From positions 3,286,001 through 3,350,000 of the forward strand of contig CM024181.1 in assembly GCA_013433145.1 (NCBI GenBank): a stretch of DNA of 64,000 bases, written 5' to 3'. The notes under the pieces were generated by a model, which was given only the letters and a program-made list of their open reading frames with translations, searched no databases and was not told the origin of the DNA. The position numbers and the translations under genes were made by a program. Positions 24,687 through 38,200 of the stretch are shown here, piece after piece (the stretch's first letter is position 1; the number at the start of each line of letters is the position of its first letter). This stretch comes from Ascaris suum. Taxonomy: Eukaryota > Nematoda > Chromadorea > Rhabditida > Ascarididae.

Positions 24687-27600
24687 TTAGAGCTGCAAAG
24701 CGCTTGCAGCCGATGCGCCCAAACTGTGATCATCGAATTTGTCGACTTCAGTTCTCAGCTTCTTCAGATACGTCTTACTCTCCTAGAAGCACATTGGGTT
24801 ACCCAGCAACACTTGAACTACATTTTAAACAGCGCAATGAAACATCTCAGGAGCAGACGTGGATGTCTGTGGGCATTCCTCCCTCCCCCCCCCCCCCTAA
24901 TAACAACCCTGCAATTTTGAATTCCATTCCACGACTAAAAATCTAAAACCAATATCCCAGTAATGGTCCCGGTAACTGGAGGCCGAAAATTAGACAACAG
25001 GTAGGGAAGTGAATGAGCTGCCCATGCACGGCACCAACCATATTTTATTCGCTTCATAAGTTCAAAAACGCTTAACTATTGAGAAATGATAATTGCAGTA
25101 ACACTATTAACACCAAAATTGTAAGAACTTTATCTCAAATGCCAAATTAGCGATAACATACTGAGACGCCGATCGTTCAATGAGCCCTAAATTGACTAAT
25201 TTGATAATTACTTTGAATATTTTATACTCGAAGTAAATAGGCGAAATAATAATGAGGATTTCACCACACCTGCAGTTCATCGAGTAGTTTTTGTTTGATT
25301 TGCTCTAGATGCTCCTCATGTTCTAGAAGTGCCGGCCTTATATGACCAAACACATCCAACTTCGGAACTCCTGTGGGTCGCCATCCTGAAATCTGATTTC
25401 TAACACATCTTCATTGACCACACCGCATCTTATGATATCACAGATCTTTTTTCTATACTTATTTCACAGCTTTTGCATTTCGTCGCTTTGCTCCCTGAAA
25501 TAGGGTGATGGCACTAAATTTCGGGAACTCTTGCTTTGAAAACAACCAAATAAATAGTTGCCGATGGTGGTATCCGACGGTCAACATGGGGATAACGGTG
25601 TCCAACGACATGCGCGTTGCACACTACATGACTAATCGACAAGTTAATATGTATTTCATGCAATTCAACGGACGGACCATCCAGATTGCGGACTATAGAC
25701 AAATTGACAACCTACAGAGAAAAAACCTGAAATTATTGTTCACAAGCAACTGTAGTAATCATTGGGTTATGACATCTTGTCTAGGGAGAAGGAAATCAAG
25801 AAATCGAAACAAGAGTGCAGAGCAGATCATCGCAAAGGAAAACTGCGGGCACACTTTAAGGGGAGAACCTAGAATACACATGAAAAGGGATGCATCCACT
25901 TCAAGAAGAAACCTCTTCATTTAGATGGATGGAAATACTTTAATTCATGTGAAGGGGGATTTTCTTTAACGAGTTTAACAGATCAGCAAATTAAATCTGA
26001 CGGATCGGCAAACGACTCAAACCTCAACGAAGAACTGCAGCCTCCCCCTTCCCCCCTTCTCTCTCCTTTTTTCAATGATTCTCTGTTGCATTTGGTTTTG
26101 CGTTGTCCGTTGGGATCTGTAGTGTATTTAAAGTGGAATCGAAATGGCTGCACTTCTCATAATCGATGAGCTGCTAAGGAGCACCACATTTGCTTATAAG
26201 TTGCAGCTCCAGGCTGAATTGCTGCGAACGCCATTCGATCAAAAGGTTAAAAATTATATTCGACGCCATTCTTTTATCACAAGTTCCACGGGCATCATCG
26301 TATGCAATATCCATATGAGTATAACTCTGAATCAATTTTAGCGCCGAGGAAGGGGTACGAAGAGAAAAAAAGGAATTGTTCAGTGACAGAAACGACGGAC
26401 GAACCTTTTGCGTTTGGATCAGTTTTGCTAATAATATCCCACAGCTGATCTACTTTTTCTTCGACCTGAAAATGTACATTCTGCCTCCGACGGGCGTCAA
26501 AACATTTCCATATAGGACGCAAATTTAAACGTAACCGTAGAATATTAAAGAAAATATTGAAATATTTTTTACAGCAAACTTTCAGAGTTATTTATCGGTG
26601 CAGACTTCACTAAGAAAAGATGGAATACGAACGCATTTATAAATGACGCTTTTATAGCGATGAAAGTAAAACAACACCTGGCTGTAATTAAATGTAAAAC
26701 GTCGTCCTAAATTCAACCGCAAAAGTGGCTGATCTAATGAATATTTATAACTATCTCACTTTGGGCTGTTTACAGTAAGGCAAATATGTCCCTCATCCCA
26801 TTCCCCTCCCTCCTCACCCCCAAACACTTTACGCTTGCTGTTGGTCAGCTGTATTTTAAAAGGCAGTCATTACAATTCGCACATATTTGTATAGAATATT
26901 GCATCATAAAAAAACGGAACTTATTCATTCATTAAAAACACATCACTTTCTTATACTTCTATACAAGAAACACAATCAAGAATCCTTTATCACTTACGTA
27001 ATCATCCTTTATCACGGAGGCAATCTCCTCCACAACTGCCTTCTCGAATTCACTGCTTCCCTCTTCAACCAGTCCTTTCAGCCTATCGTCGGCTATCTAG
27101 AGGAAGTTAGTCTGACAATGAGATATTGCCATTTAATGATTTTACCTTGACACAGACCACTTAATGATTGAACGATTTCCCTCGAAATCATTTACGGTCG
27201 AGGTAGTTTCTACTTTCAAGTTCCAACGTCGGATTAAGCACATATGCTAAACTGTGCGTTTGAAATCATACTTCTCACCGTTTCAAGTATTTTACGCCGA
27301 AATTTGCATAAAACAGATCACTTGTTATGGATCACCGTTCGACCAGCGAGGTATTCAGATAGAGAGACTATCAGATGAATGCAGAAATGCATGCAGCAAA
27401 AAAATGCAAAATATTGTGCAAAATTTTTCAATGAAATCTATTTAATACAGATATATATTATTAAATCAGATAATTGCACTAAATTCAGCCAATCCCAACT
27501 CACTCAGATATTGAGAAATGAGTTTTGTTATTGAATGGATATCTTATATTTCGACACAGATTTCATATCTACAATTCAGAATGGAGTGCTGAAAAAAAAA

Positions 27601-27889
27601 TGAGCGAAGTGAGCGACCGGACAGGTGAGTCGACGATACCTGTACACTTGATTAAATTGAGCAAATTTTAGCGATTACAGCCTTTCTAATGCCAGGTAAC
27701 TATATATTCGTATATGCTACCAGATCAACTCATATGTTGTTTAGAATTTCATAATTATTCAGCATATAAACAAACCGTCTGGCCTGTAATATCGCGAACG
27801 GCACGCCGAATATATCGGCTGGCGATCACTTCACTGGCCAATCGTTTAACAACATTTTCCACAACGGAAATTATAGGCTCACGTTCCAT
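24687..27889 (-). CDS. Nnf1/PMF1-like MIS12 kinetochore complex subunit (kbp-1 type), 5 exons
   Basis: Predicted subunit of the MIS12 complex, which links centromeric chromatin to the Ndc80 microtubule-binding complex; C. elegans calls its Nnf1 member KBP-1. Exons in transcript order: 27889-27776, 27096-27016, 26465-26405, 25385-25270, 24782-24687 (stop). All phases agree and give 155 residues. Residues 1-38 are MEREPIISVVENVVKRLASE and on. Residues 48-66 are acidic and helical (EEGSSEFEKAVVEEIASVE). The diagnostic part starts at residue 86: GWRPTGVPKLDVFGHIRPAL, matching PMF1 WRPSGIPEKDL. A coiled coil then covers about 104-145 (LLEHEEHLEQIKQKLLDELQ into ESKTYLKKLRTEVDKFDDH). PMF1 is about 205 residues, so this protein is short, perhaps lacking N-terminal residues in an unseen exon. 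The start has a candidate trans-splice acceptor 13 bases upstream. The family call rests mainly on the WRPxG[IV]P motif with the flanking helices. Confidence 0.75.
24885..24897 (+). repeat. C13 homopolymer tract
   Basis: Thirteen consecutive C on the plus strand, G on the transcribed-gene strand, in the last intron of the Nnf1-like gene. Confidence 0.95.
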
Positions 27890-27902
27890 TTGATGAAGCT
27901 GG

Positions 27903-27909
27903 CTGCAAT
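27903..27909 (-). promoter_or_regulatory. Candidate spliced-leader acceptor for the Nnf1-like gene
   Basis: On the minus strand, ATTGCAG ends 13 bases before ATG 27889. The short leader distance fits spliced-leader addition, but a cis 3' splice site of an upstream exon is equally possible. Confidence 0.35.
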
Positions 27910-28944
27910 GCGATATTTAATTGACGTTCAAACATGCAAACGTGACAATGTCTATTGATCCGGAAAATACCGTAACAAACCTAAAACCTGATATAAAGAC
28001 CAGTATCTCTTTAACTCCATTCGTTCTAAAGGCTGACGTTTGGAACAACTTTTAGCTATCAACTGCCTTAACTCCATAATTTAAAGGAATAGAGTGCTAA
28101 ATCTTTGATTGAAATTGAGCAGCCGGAAAGGTATTCCGGTAATTTCCGTATCGATGAGGTTAGAAGTGCAGTATGCCTAACTCACTGAATGCACAGCCTC
28201 ACGCTAAGTAACAGTGGATGAGAAACATGATTTGCGTAAAACTGAAAGGGCAATAGAAATTTGAAATTTAAGCGTGCAAAAATTCATATTTGGCGCATTT
28301 ATTGGCAGGCAAATGGCGCGTATTTAAACGTGAAAATGAGAGTGTATAGCAGCATTTGAGCGCGAATTTGTGAGTGGAGGGTGTGTGTGGTGTTGGCGAA
28401 GAAGAAAAGCATAAAAGGTGTTCTCTATGTGACCGGTCGCATGTGATAAAAGCTTGCTGCTTCACGGCGCTTGTTGTGATGTTCGCTAGGAACGTATCAC
28501 CAACAAAGCAAATCGCTTTTGAATTCGCCAAGGTTTAAATTCTTCTAATCAATTCCATCTAATTATTGATCTTATGTATTTTTAATTCCTTTTTATTTCC
28601 TTAGTTTTATTATTTCTGTTATTCTAATACTGAACTTTATTTTTTTGCAGCAATTCTATTTCTGTTTTGATCGCTTCTCTATCAATAATTTGGTCATAAG
28701 CTGCCACTTAAAGGATTATTTTTGAGTAACTTAAACGGCAATGGTACTTCGGTATTACAGTAATCATAACGGCGATGCTATAAGATCTCCATGTTTTCCT
28801 GTTTATTTGAGTGTCTAGCTCGCTCATTTATTCAAGACAGGTGTCCGCTATGCTACCCGATTGATGTGCGATCGTTCATGTTTAGACACAACATGAAAAT
28901 AGATCATCATGTGCATCACTGCAAGCATTGAATAGATTACGGCA

Positions 28945-28997
28945 CTACTGTACTGGCTACAGTAGTTGCAGTTAATAATATCACAGTGGCTACAGTA
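28945..28997. repeat. 8-bp inverted repeat plus repeated TGGCTACAGTA
   Basis: CTACTGTA (28945-28952) and TACAGTAG (28958-28965) form a perfect 8-bp stem with a 5-base loop. TGGCTACAGTA (28954-28964) recurs at 28987-28997. It may be a fragment of a dispersed repeat. Confidence 0.6.
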
Positions 28998-31900
28998 ATC
29001 TTCACATAATAATGATAAATAGAGCCCCAGCGAAAATTACACTCTCCTCAAATTACACTCCCCAGCGAATAATCGACTTTCGCACATAAGTGTTGCTTAG
29101 ACTAAACCGCGAAATAACAAATCAACAGAACTTATTCACTAATGTTATTGAACATACGCATAGAGATGTAAAGTGAAAGTAAATGGGCCTTTAATGGATT
29201 GAATGCTTTCAGTGGGCAAAGTTAAGCAATTTTATAAGGTTCTAAAAACTGTTCTAATAAACAATTAATGAAATATGATGGTCTTGATATCCATCAGCTA
29301 TATTTATCGCCACTCATAAATTATTCTCAATATTATTCTCAAATAAATTACTCAATATTACTGAACTTTTCATTCAAGTTGAAAGTTATTGCCTTTCATA
29401 TGACGATATTTTCTCTTTTTTTGAGCTCTTATAAAAGAGAAGAACAAAGTATAACAGAGTGTTATAGAATATTTAAACATTTTATAACAATAAAATAAAT
29501 GTATATATACTTCTTCTTTTTGCATCCCCCGGGCACATAATAGTTCGATCACAGAGAGTTTAGAATGCTTCTTCACTTGTAGATCCTTCCAAAGAAACCC
29601 TCCAAAAATATTTCGATAGTTTCCTCCGAAAGGGTGAAGGGCGAGAGCGAAGGGCTGCATGGAACGTCCATATTTATATTTTCTCTTCTTTTCGGACTTC
29701 CAATTTTTTCATTAGAAGACTTATCTGCATGCAGATCTTTCGTAAAGTTTATTTGCTTTGTCAGTCCAGTATATTCAACTCATAATTCAGTTTGTTTTTG
29801 TCTCGTATTCCATAGTAAGTAAACTTCGCATTTTTTGCATAAATGAGGAATAATTTGCTGTCTTCATTTGTTTCGATGAATAAACCTCACGAGAATCTTT
29901 GAAAAGGGACGTGCTAATTAAAGGCTATTATTGATTATTACTACTTTCATGAAATGCTATTTATTCTAACTTATTAACTTTGTTGATATTTATATTATTG
30001 AGAATTATTGAAAGCTATTTTAAAGTCTAAAATATTAAAAATATGTACATTAGCAAGTAGAATTTTGTGGAAAAAAGCGACGGTGAAAAATGTAAGTTAG
30101 TAATTTATGACTTATATTTTTATATCCTATGGTGGTCCACGTTTAGTGGCGTTCCCAAGAGGATAATAAATTGAGTTCCGCTTGCGAAAGTACTTTTGAA
30201 TGTGAATTTTTGCTGAAGACTTAGGAATAATTCAACGAAACTGTTATCATTCTAATAAAATTGTTGAGAAAATGAAACGAAAGCAATGGTCGATGATTTC
30301 GTCATTAATATTTGCTAAATTTTCAGCAAAAAATTTCAGTTAAATTTAAAAAATTCAAAGGATTTTTCAAAAGGATAAACGTTAAAATTTGTTACAGCAA
30401 TAGGAAATTTTTTTTCGCGAGGAAATTTACATATTTCACTAAAGTTTTTTCCTTTCTACTCTAATGCAGTTGACTATTTTAAACATTGAAAGCTGTGCGA
30501 ATTGATGAACCATTTCTTTGTGTGTTGTGTGTGCACATAGCAAAGAAAGCATACATTTTATCGCTTTCATAAGCATAGGAGCGATTTGTTTCATATATTT
30601 CGCCATACTATTCAACCATCTAAGAGGCCAAATGCATCTGCCCATGACATCATCATTTGCCAAAAAAGCAGCGAAAAAAAAACAACGTTCTAAAATGCCT
30701 TATTCGGAAAATAGTGTTGATCATGCGAAAATCAAACGAAACATTTCTAAAACTTTGAGTGCAAAAGCCGGCCAGCGTTATTGTACTTCAAGAATTCCGA
30801 TGAACACATAAGGCATCAAATGTCAGCCTATAAGTGGTTGAAAGTCCAATGGCCCTACCTTTATGGATTTTTCCTTGATTTCAAACTTTATCCCCTCACT
30901 TTTTCAAGAGACCCGTTTTTCCTTGGAAAAAATAAAAATTATTTGCAATAAAATTTTCATTCGATTGTGAATACAATTACAATTATTCTAATATACACGG
31001 AAGTTTTTGTTCTTCTTCTTAGCTGTTTTTCATTTACCTGTTCACATGGAACTACCGGGTGGTCTTCACAAAAGCCTTTTTTTGGCTAAACAGAAAGTGT
31101 CGTTGCTTGCTTAAAATTGCTTGGCGCCGTACGGCGAAAAGAGAATGCATGCGGTCAGGAGAAGAAAAAATGGAGAGAAAAATGTCATGCATCCGTCTTT
31201 CTATTGCTGTAATCCTTCGATCACCTTCGGAATTTCTTCCAGCTAAGACTTTGGTTAAAACTATTTCAATCAATTAAATAATCTTAACTTGCTTTAAAAA
31301 TATGTCTCGAAAGATATGAATAATTGAATTCTTCATTTTCATAAAAGAACTGAAATAGCTTAAATTTTGGTACTTGAATTCAGATGAATTTAATTTCAAT
31401 GCTTGAATTTAAACGGATGTAATTCTAATCCCTGAATCATTATTGAACTATACGATTACAAAGCGCGTAATTTTATGAGTGTATTTGAAAAGCATTTAAG
31501 CGTAATGAATCATCTCTTAATGTTTGTTGAATGTGTGCACTTCACTAACGATTCAGCAAATATTGAATGAAGCTAGTGGTCTATGTGACGGAATGTTATC
31601 TTATGTGCGAAAAGATTTTCGCATCACTGCGGCATTCATATCGATCCTTGCTGGGAGTGCTTCTTTGCTCATTTAACGCAACACCTCAATCGATACTCAA
31701 ATCACCATCTCCTCTCCATATTCTTTCAGTCACGTCCTATTGGGACAGGGGAGGGACGTTGTATAGGAGCACTTTATTCGAGAATGATCGTGATGAAGCA
31801 GAGGAGGAAATGCTTCCCCAGTAGGGGACCAGATCACTATCGACCGTATCTACTGGATCAGGAAATTCTGTTTTGTGAACTTCGCTGCAGTTAATCGATA

Positions 31901-32211
31901 AAACTATAAAAGCGTTCAATCAATCGCTCGTAGGCTTAATCGCTAGTTAGGGCTTAATATTTGTCTTCAAAGTCAAATAACTTGAGTTTTAATATTAAGG
32001 TAATTTTTGTGACAGCCATTATACTTCTGTCTTTTAGCTTTAATCTAGAATGCTTCTTAGCTTCAGTTGAGCTCACAAACGCAAACCTCATAGCCAAAGA
32101 AACTTTAATGCTGACTTTGGAAGAATTAATCGCATCAGACATTGAATAAAGAACTTTTCTAGAACCTTTTAGTTTATATAATTGACGATAAACAAAATTA
32201 TTGATTTGCAG

Positions 32212-35200
32212 CTTGATTCAGATGGCGATGGAACGATCCCACTCAGCGAAGTTCGGCATATGCTTAGTGAAAATAGGCGACAGGTTCGTTTCTGAGAGCG
32301 ATATCAACGTACCTAATAAATCACTGCCAAATGTAAACTTTTGGAAGTAAACCACGAGCTTATAGCTTTGCCAGATTTTACGGGGGAAGAGGCCTTGAAA
32401 TTTTACAACTCTCGAAAAAGGTGTATTCACGATGAGGATTCATTTATCTAGGATGGTGTAAAAAAGAGGCCGAATTTATTCAGAAAGGTGGATGATCCTT
32501 TGAAAGGAGTATGGCACATCAGGCGAGTTCAGTCATTGAGGATGAGTTTATTTAAAAAACCAACATTTCGAACTTTGACTGATGTAGAGTGATAGTTGTT
32601 GCTAATTTATGCGGTTAAAGATTTTGTGGTAAATCTGTTTAGCCTAAGAACTGTTGGAGGCACCATCATATTATTGAATATTATTTTGAAATTTTATTCG
32701 TATTTTTACATTTAGTAATGCATCGAATTTACAACCAATTATGCATACACTATTGTGATAGTCAACGTTGTATGATTTTGTTATCAGTGAATTTTCAAAA
32801 AGCAACACATGCAGCGTAGTGAATAAACGAAGCAATCGAAGATAAAACAATGACGCAAATGTGGAATGGTGCTGCAATATATGCAATTTACTGAGAATAA
32901 TAGAAATAAAATATCTCTATGGCTCCGATTTCAATGATAGAAATATTTAATAAAGCCCAAAGGTTGTTCTTTTTTTCAGGTAGGATTAAACGATCATCAA
33001 ATTTTGACCCTCCTCGATAGAGCCGATGCTGACCACAATGGCGTACTTGATCTCGAAGAATTTTCACTACTCGTGAGTTTTTGAATTTTTCGAATTTTAT
33101 GCTGTAAATGCAATACATCATATACATTATTAAATCTATGAAAGTCACGATGTTAGTGGTGGTTTATGAAAGAGTTGCCGAATCGATCTTCGGGCTCTGG
33201 ATGCCCTTTTTAGAAATACTCGAAGTTTACTTAATATAATTTAATCACTTCATAAATTGAATTACTGCGAGGAATTGACTTAATGCTTGAAGGATGAAGC
33301 TACTAAATCTTTTTTGATTAGGTGAACAAGCATTTCTAACACAAACAGAGGAATGTAACTGGTGATATCCTCATGTTCGTTCCTTAATAATCCTTCTCCT
33401 ATGAGGCTTTCATACAAAAAAAGCAAAAAAAAAATTGTGCGGAAATAACTTTACTGACTATTCGACTTTCCATCGGCACTTATTTCTAAACGTTGTGTGT
33501 AAACAACTTCAAATGAAATAAACGATTATGCAATGAGTTGATTCTTCTTCGATGAATTTCTTCTCAAAATATGAAAAAAGTTATTATTTAGTAATAATAT
33601 TTGAAGGAAAATTTTAAATGTAATTATTGCATGAAAAAGTATTGCAAAATTAATACAAAATATTGATTAGCTCGAAGAAATCATTTAAATCGTCTCTACT
33701 GCAATTCTATATATTGCTTTTATTGTTTTATTGCTAGGATTATATATATTTTATTGTTTTGTTGTTATGATTATTTTTATTTTCATCATTGTTCGTTTAG
33801 TTGTTTGTATTTTATACCAAATATTTTTATACACCTTTACAGTTTACTTCGGTAAACAAATTTTACTGCTTCTTCATCATCAGCTTTATGCTTAAATCTA
33901 GTTAAAAGTTGTGCGAAAGTGGATAGTCAAGCTTGGTGACTACAAATACGAGGCATTTCTTTCATATTTTTATTTGCAATATATTTCAATTTTCATTTGA
34001 GAGAATATATTTGTGGATACCTTTTTTTGCAGTTATAAAATATCGTTTAAACGATTCTATACGAAAACATTAAAAAAATTTCTTTTTATTAGCTTGTTTT
34101 CCCGCTCGTTTCATTGAATATTTTCCTTTCCATTTCTTTTCCACCTTTCATTATTCGAAATCTTCTGCTATAAACTTCACTATTATCCAACGATATACTC
34201 TATAACCCATTAGATAGAAATTAGTTGTTTTTTCTTTAGAGATGATAAAAATTTTTCAGCTTTAATGATGATTTCTTGTAGATCACTTCGGCACGTGCAC
34301 AACCAAGTAAAGCGAGGCGAGTCCTCTATCGTGTGGCCGATTCGGTGATTGCAAAATCAGAACGACCCACCGTTCATTCATATATTAACGAATATAATTG
34401 CTTACCACCTCCAATTTTCGTTATTACGATCTCACTTGCTCAGGTGCGAAAATACTCCTCAACATCAGTAATATTTGAAGAAGCTTTTGAAAATGAAGAA
34501 GAAGAAAATGATTTTTTTTTTCTTATAAATTCGTTATTCATTTTGCAAACTTTAAGATCATTATTCGTTGCAAGCAGACTTCATGTAAATTTTATAAGCT
34601 AACCCGTGATGCCTTCTAAAGTCATCGATTATTGTGGAGGAAATTAGTCGATGTGGAGGCATAACTGCAATGGAGAGGGAAATAAAAACAAGCATTGTAA
34701 GAAGCAGCGGAACTCGAATTCAAGTAGAATCTCAATACTAGTGTGAATCACATCTGAATATTGCTATAGTTTAACGCTGTATATTACTAAATTCGATACT
34801 GATTAAAACGATCAAAAAGTTAATAAAAAGTTACGTGGTTTCCTTAAAATTTTAAGGGAATTATCCTGTAAATAAGGGTTATTTCTCTACTTGTCGTGAT
34901 ATAATTCTCTAACTTTGTTTCATTATGCAATCAAGTGCGAATTTACCTCGTTATCTCAAATGGAAATTGGTAAGATGCTATATGCTAATTTTCATGGGCA
35001 AATGAAACAATTTTGAAAAAAGAAACGTATATATAATTTCAAACGTATCTATCTCATAATAAAGTTGAATGTTGTGATGTAGTATTGTATAACAGTGTTG
35101 TGATCCCAATGCATAACACTCAAAGTTTTTTCGTCACGAAGCTTGAGATGTGTTCAACGAAAAAAACAATGTGATGATTCCTATACCCGCACTTCCTCAT

Positions 35201-38200
35201 TGAATGATGCATAATGCTGGCTAATCATGAATTTTATAAGTGGCTAGTTAAAAATACTTTATATTTATTCTTCCCTAAGACTGCACTTCAGAATTGAGGC
35301 TACTGACAAAAAGGAACCGTCAGGGATCGCACACAGTACTTTATTCTCCGGCTGTTTTGGCTTATGAAATAGTTTTCCGGAGGAAATAAGTAGTACCATT
35401 CAATTTCAATATTTCAATATCTCTACCAACGTACGATAAAAGAAGTAATATTATTAACAAAATGAGAACGTTCTGGTCCATTGACAAGCACTATGATAAC
35501 AATTGTGTTTCTGTAATTTTTATCGCTAGGATAAACCTGAAATTGTGGTACTTTTCAGATACTCGTATTTGTTGGTTACATGCACGGTAAACATGAGGAT
35601 TTGATGAGTTATTGTGCTGGATGCTGGGTGCATGGTCATATTGGACCGTTATTGTTCGCGCCACCGTTAAGGCATCAAGTTTGGCGATTTTTTACATATC
35701 AGTTCCTTCATCAGGGGTGAGCACTTGCAGTTCTTTACTGCGCGTTTCAGCCTGGAGCTAGGAAGATAGCTACAACCGAATTCAAAGTTTTAAATGACGG
35801 TGAATATTAGCCCTAGTGGATAGAGTACCGTAGCCCTAGTGGATATTAGCACCCCACACACTCCGTCCATTCTCGCTTATTATCAGTCGTTATACGCATA
35901 TTTCGATAAACTCTTCGAAAGTGCCAATCAAAAATGAGCCACAGATGTGATTTTTTATTCACTTGCCATATTTCTTTAAATAGGAATCCCTCCATAAGTA
36001 AAATTTCTCTCTCTCTCTCTCTAATTTGGAAAAAATGGAAAACCCTTTTTGAGTAGAAGGCGTTATATCGAGTTCTAGCTAATGAGAAATTCTTTTCAAT
36101 CATGGCTGATATTTATTGATATGATAATACATGACTTTCAAGATTAGCCCTCTTCTTTTTTGTACTGCAATTACTACATGTGGGGTAGAGTCACCAACGA
36201 TTAATTTTAACTAATATTATGCAAATTTATATATTGTTGTTTAGTGTGTATGTTGTGCTCATTCAGCATAAATTGTGAGATTTTTCATGTCGCATTTCAG
36301 GCTATTGCATCTCCTGCCGAATATTGCATTTCAACTACTCGTTGGTGTTCCACTTGAGCTTGTGCATAAAATATGGCGAATTGCACCGATCTATTTATTG
36401 GCCGTTATTATGGGTGATTTTTGCAAATTTTTGGTGCCATTTTTGCATTGCACGTTTAGATGTTTTGATTGTACTTTTATTGCGTTGAAAAAACATTGAC
36501 ATCGGCTTTTTCTCAAAAACTGCATGAATTGATATAGACGTATGTTAAGAGGCAGAATGAAGAGGCATAGAGGAGGAAAAAAAGTGCTGAAGAGAGCGGT
36601 GGTCACAAAAATATGTAAACAGTTATTGAGAGGAAGGGGAAAGGGAGGTGTGACGGACCTATTTCGTGGGAAATTCTTCGTCTTGAATAAAATTTTCTTC
36701 CTTTCTTCTCCTGCTTACTATTCTACAGCTGTCCCGAAGCTCTTAGACAGCTCAAAAAATCTCTTTCTTTAAAGACCTCATCTGCAGTAAGAGCTTGATG
36801 AGTACTACCCAATAGTGACACGAATGCAGCAAGAAAAAGCATCACAAAATGGCATATTTGCATTCATCTTGGGCTTTTTCTGCATTGTTCTGCTGTCTAT
36901 TTCATATGCAAATTTGTTAAACTTAGTGAGGCTTCGTCGGTCTTAATATATCATGTAATCACATTGTGGATTCATGAATATTCTTCTCTTTGATCGACTA
37001 TTTTTATTTTCCGTGTTGCTTATTTAATAAATTAGCTGTTATATAAAATTCATTGAATATTCTGTGATAAGGAAAAATTTTAAAAAAGACGGAAATTAGT
37101 AGTGCGTTAATATATGACCGGCTAAAATATTTTCGAACAATCTTTAATAAAATCTCAAGCGAATCTTTTGAAGGAGCACTCCTACAGTACACACTCGATC
37201 CATCGGTTTATTTGGTTGGTTGTTCAGCCGGTGTCTACGCACTTATAACAGCCCATCTCTCCAATCTTATAATCGTAAGTGGCTTATCTTTATAAAATGG
37301 TAAATTCTGGCCCAAGCGAAAAAGAAGCAAGGGTAAGTTACTTCACCGCGGTAGCCTCATGGTAAAATCCTTGCCCGGTGAGCAAAAAACCTCGGGTTTG
37401 CGTCCTTTCGAGGACAAAGTTTTCATTGTTTGTCAAACAGTAGTAGTAAATATAACACCAAAGATCTCGCTCTTTAATGTAAATATGCACTGTTGTAACG
37501 GTTTTTAGCGGTAATGTTTTTTCAGAACTGGGCAGAAATGCCATTCAGATTGATACGTTTGATCGTCATTTCTACCTACTTTATACTGGATATTGGCTCG
37601 GCTGTGTATCGTCGCCTGCAAACCGATGAATGTGATCGCGTTTCTTATACAGCTCATATCGCAGGGGCAGTCACCGGTCTTCTAATGGGAATTGCGCTTC
37701 TATACAACCTCAAGGTACATTATCCTCATTTTTTGCTGATAATATAGCGAAGGAGGTGAGGCACAGATTGAGAGGACTACATTGACAGGCTAATCCGTTT
37801 TTAAAGGAAACGTCACTTCAAAATGAAACAATAAACTGGCAGTTTCTCAGAAGAATTGCAAGAATGAACCTTGCAAAAACTGGCATTTGCTTGTAGCCTC
37901 GAGGCGTTCAAATTAAAGGATGATAGGTGAATTTTTGCATACTTCCGTCTAAGTACCTGATGGTTGTTGCGGAGGTGAATCTTAAAGTCGTTCTCCTGTT
38001 GCCTAATGGCCTCTGGCGGATATATTTCACTGCCATGGTAGAACTTTAAACCACCCGATCGAGATAGAACATGTGGATGGTGCTTCTAATGAGACATAAC
38101 TTCAATGGATATAAAGACATTATGGATGTTGACCAAAAGTGAACATAAGTCGTAATAACTGTTGCTCACTGTACCTTCAACAATATTCTGTTCTTGATGG

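Larger units (their letters stand above)
27890..32211. other. Region between divergent genes: 5' DNA of the Nnf1-like and rhomboid genes
   Basis: The first exon or exons of the rhomboid gene must lie here, because its first recognised exon starts inside an EF-hand. Two weak candidates are an ATG at 27600 that runs into GTGAGT at 27625, and a stretch at 31561-31675 after a TTCAG that reads QILNEASGLCDGMLSYVRKD and on. Neither can be joined with confidence. A small hairpin with a repeated TGGCTACAGTA lies at 28945-28997. Open frames on both strands at about 31050-31277 look accidental. No other gene is visible. Confidence 0.5.

Noticed and set aside
25261..25269. Earlier stop for the Nnf1-like gene by reading through the exon 4 donor (ends LQVW)
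   Set aside because: A downstream exon (24782-24687) joins in phase, continues the coiled coil and has its own stop, so splicing at 25269 is preferred. Read-through remains possible as a minor form.
25505..25924. 139-codon plus-strand open frame
   Set aside because: It lies in an intron of the minus-strand Nnf1-like gene, shows no family resemblance and has no splice context.
27600..27624. ATG followed by 25 coding-like bases and GTGAGT, a possible rhomboid first exon
   Set aside because: Too short to test, 4.6 kb from the next known exon, and it does not supply the expected EF-hand helix.
31052..31277. Overlapping 72-73 codon open frames on both strands
   Set aside because: Mirror-image open frames with no motif and no splice context; probably chance.
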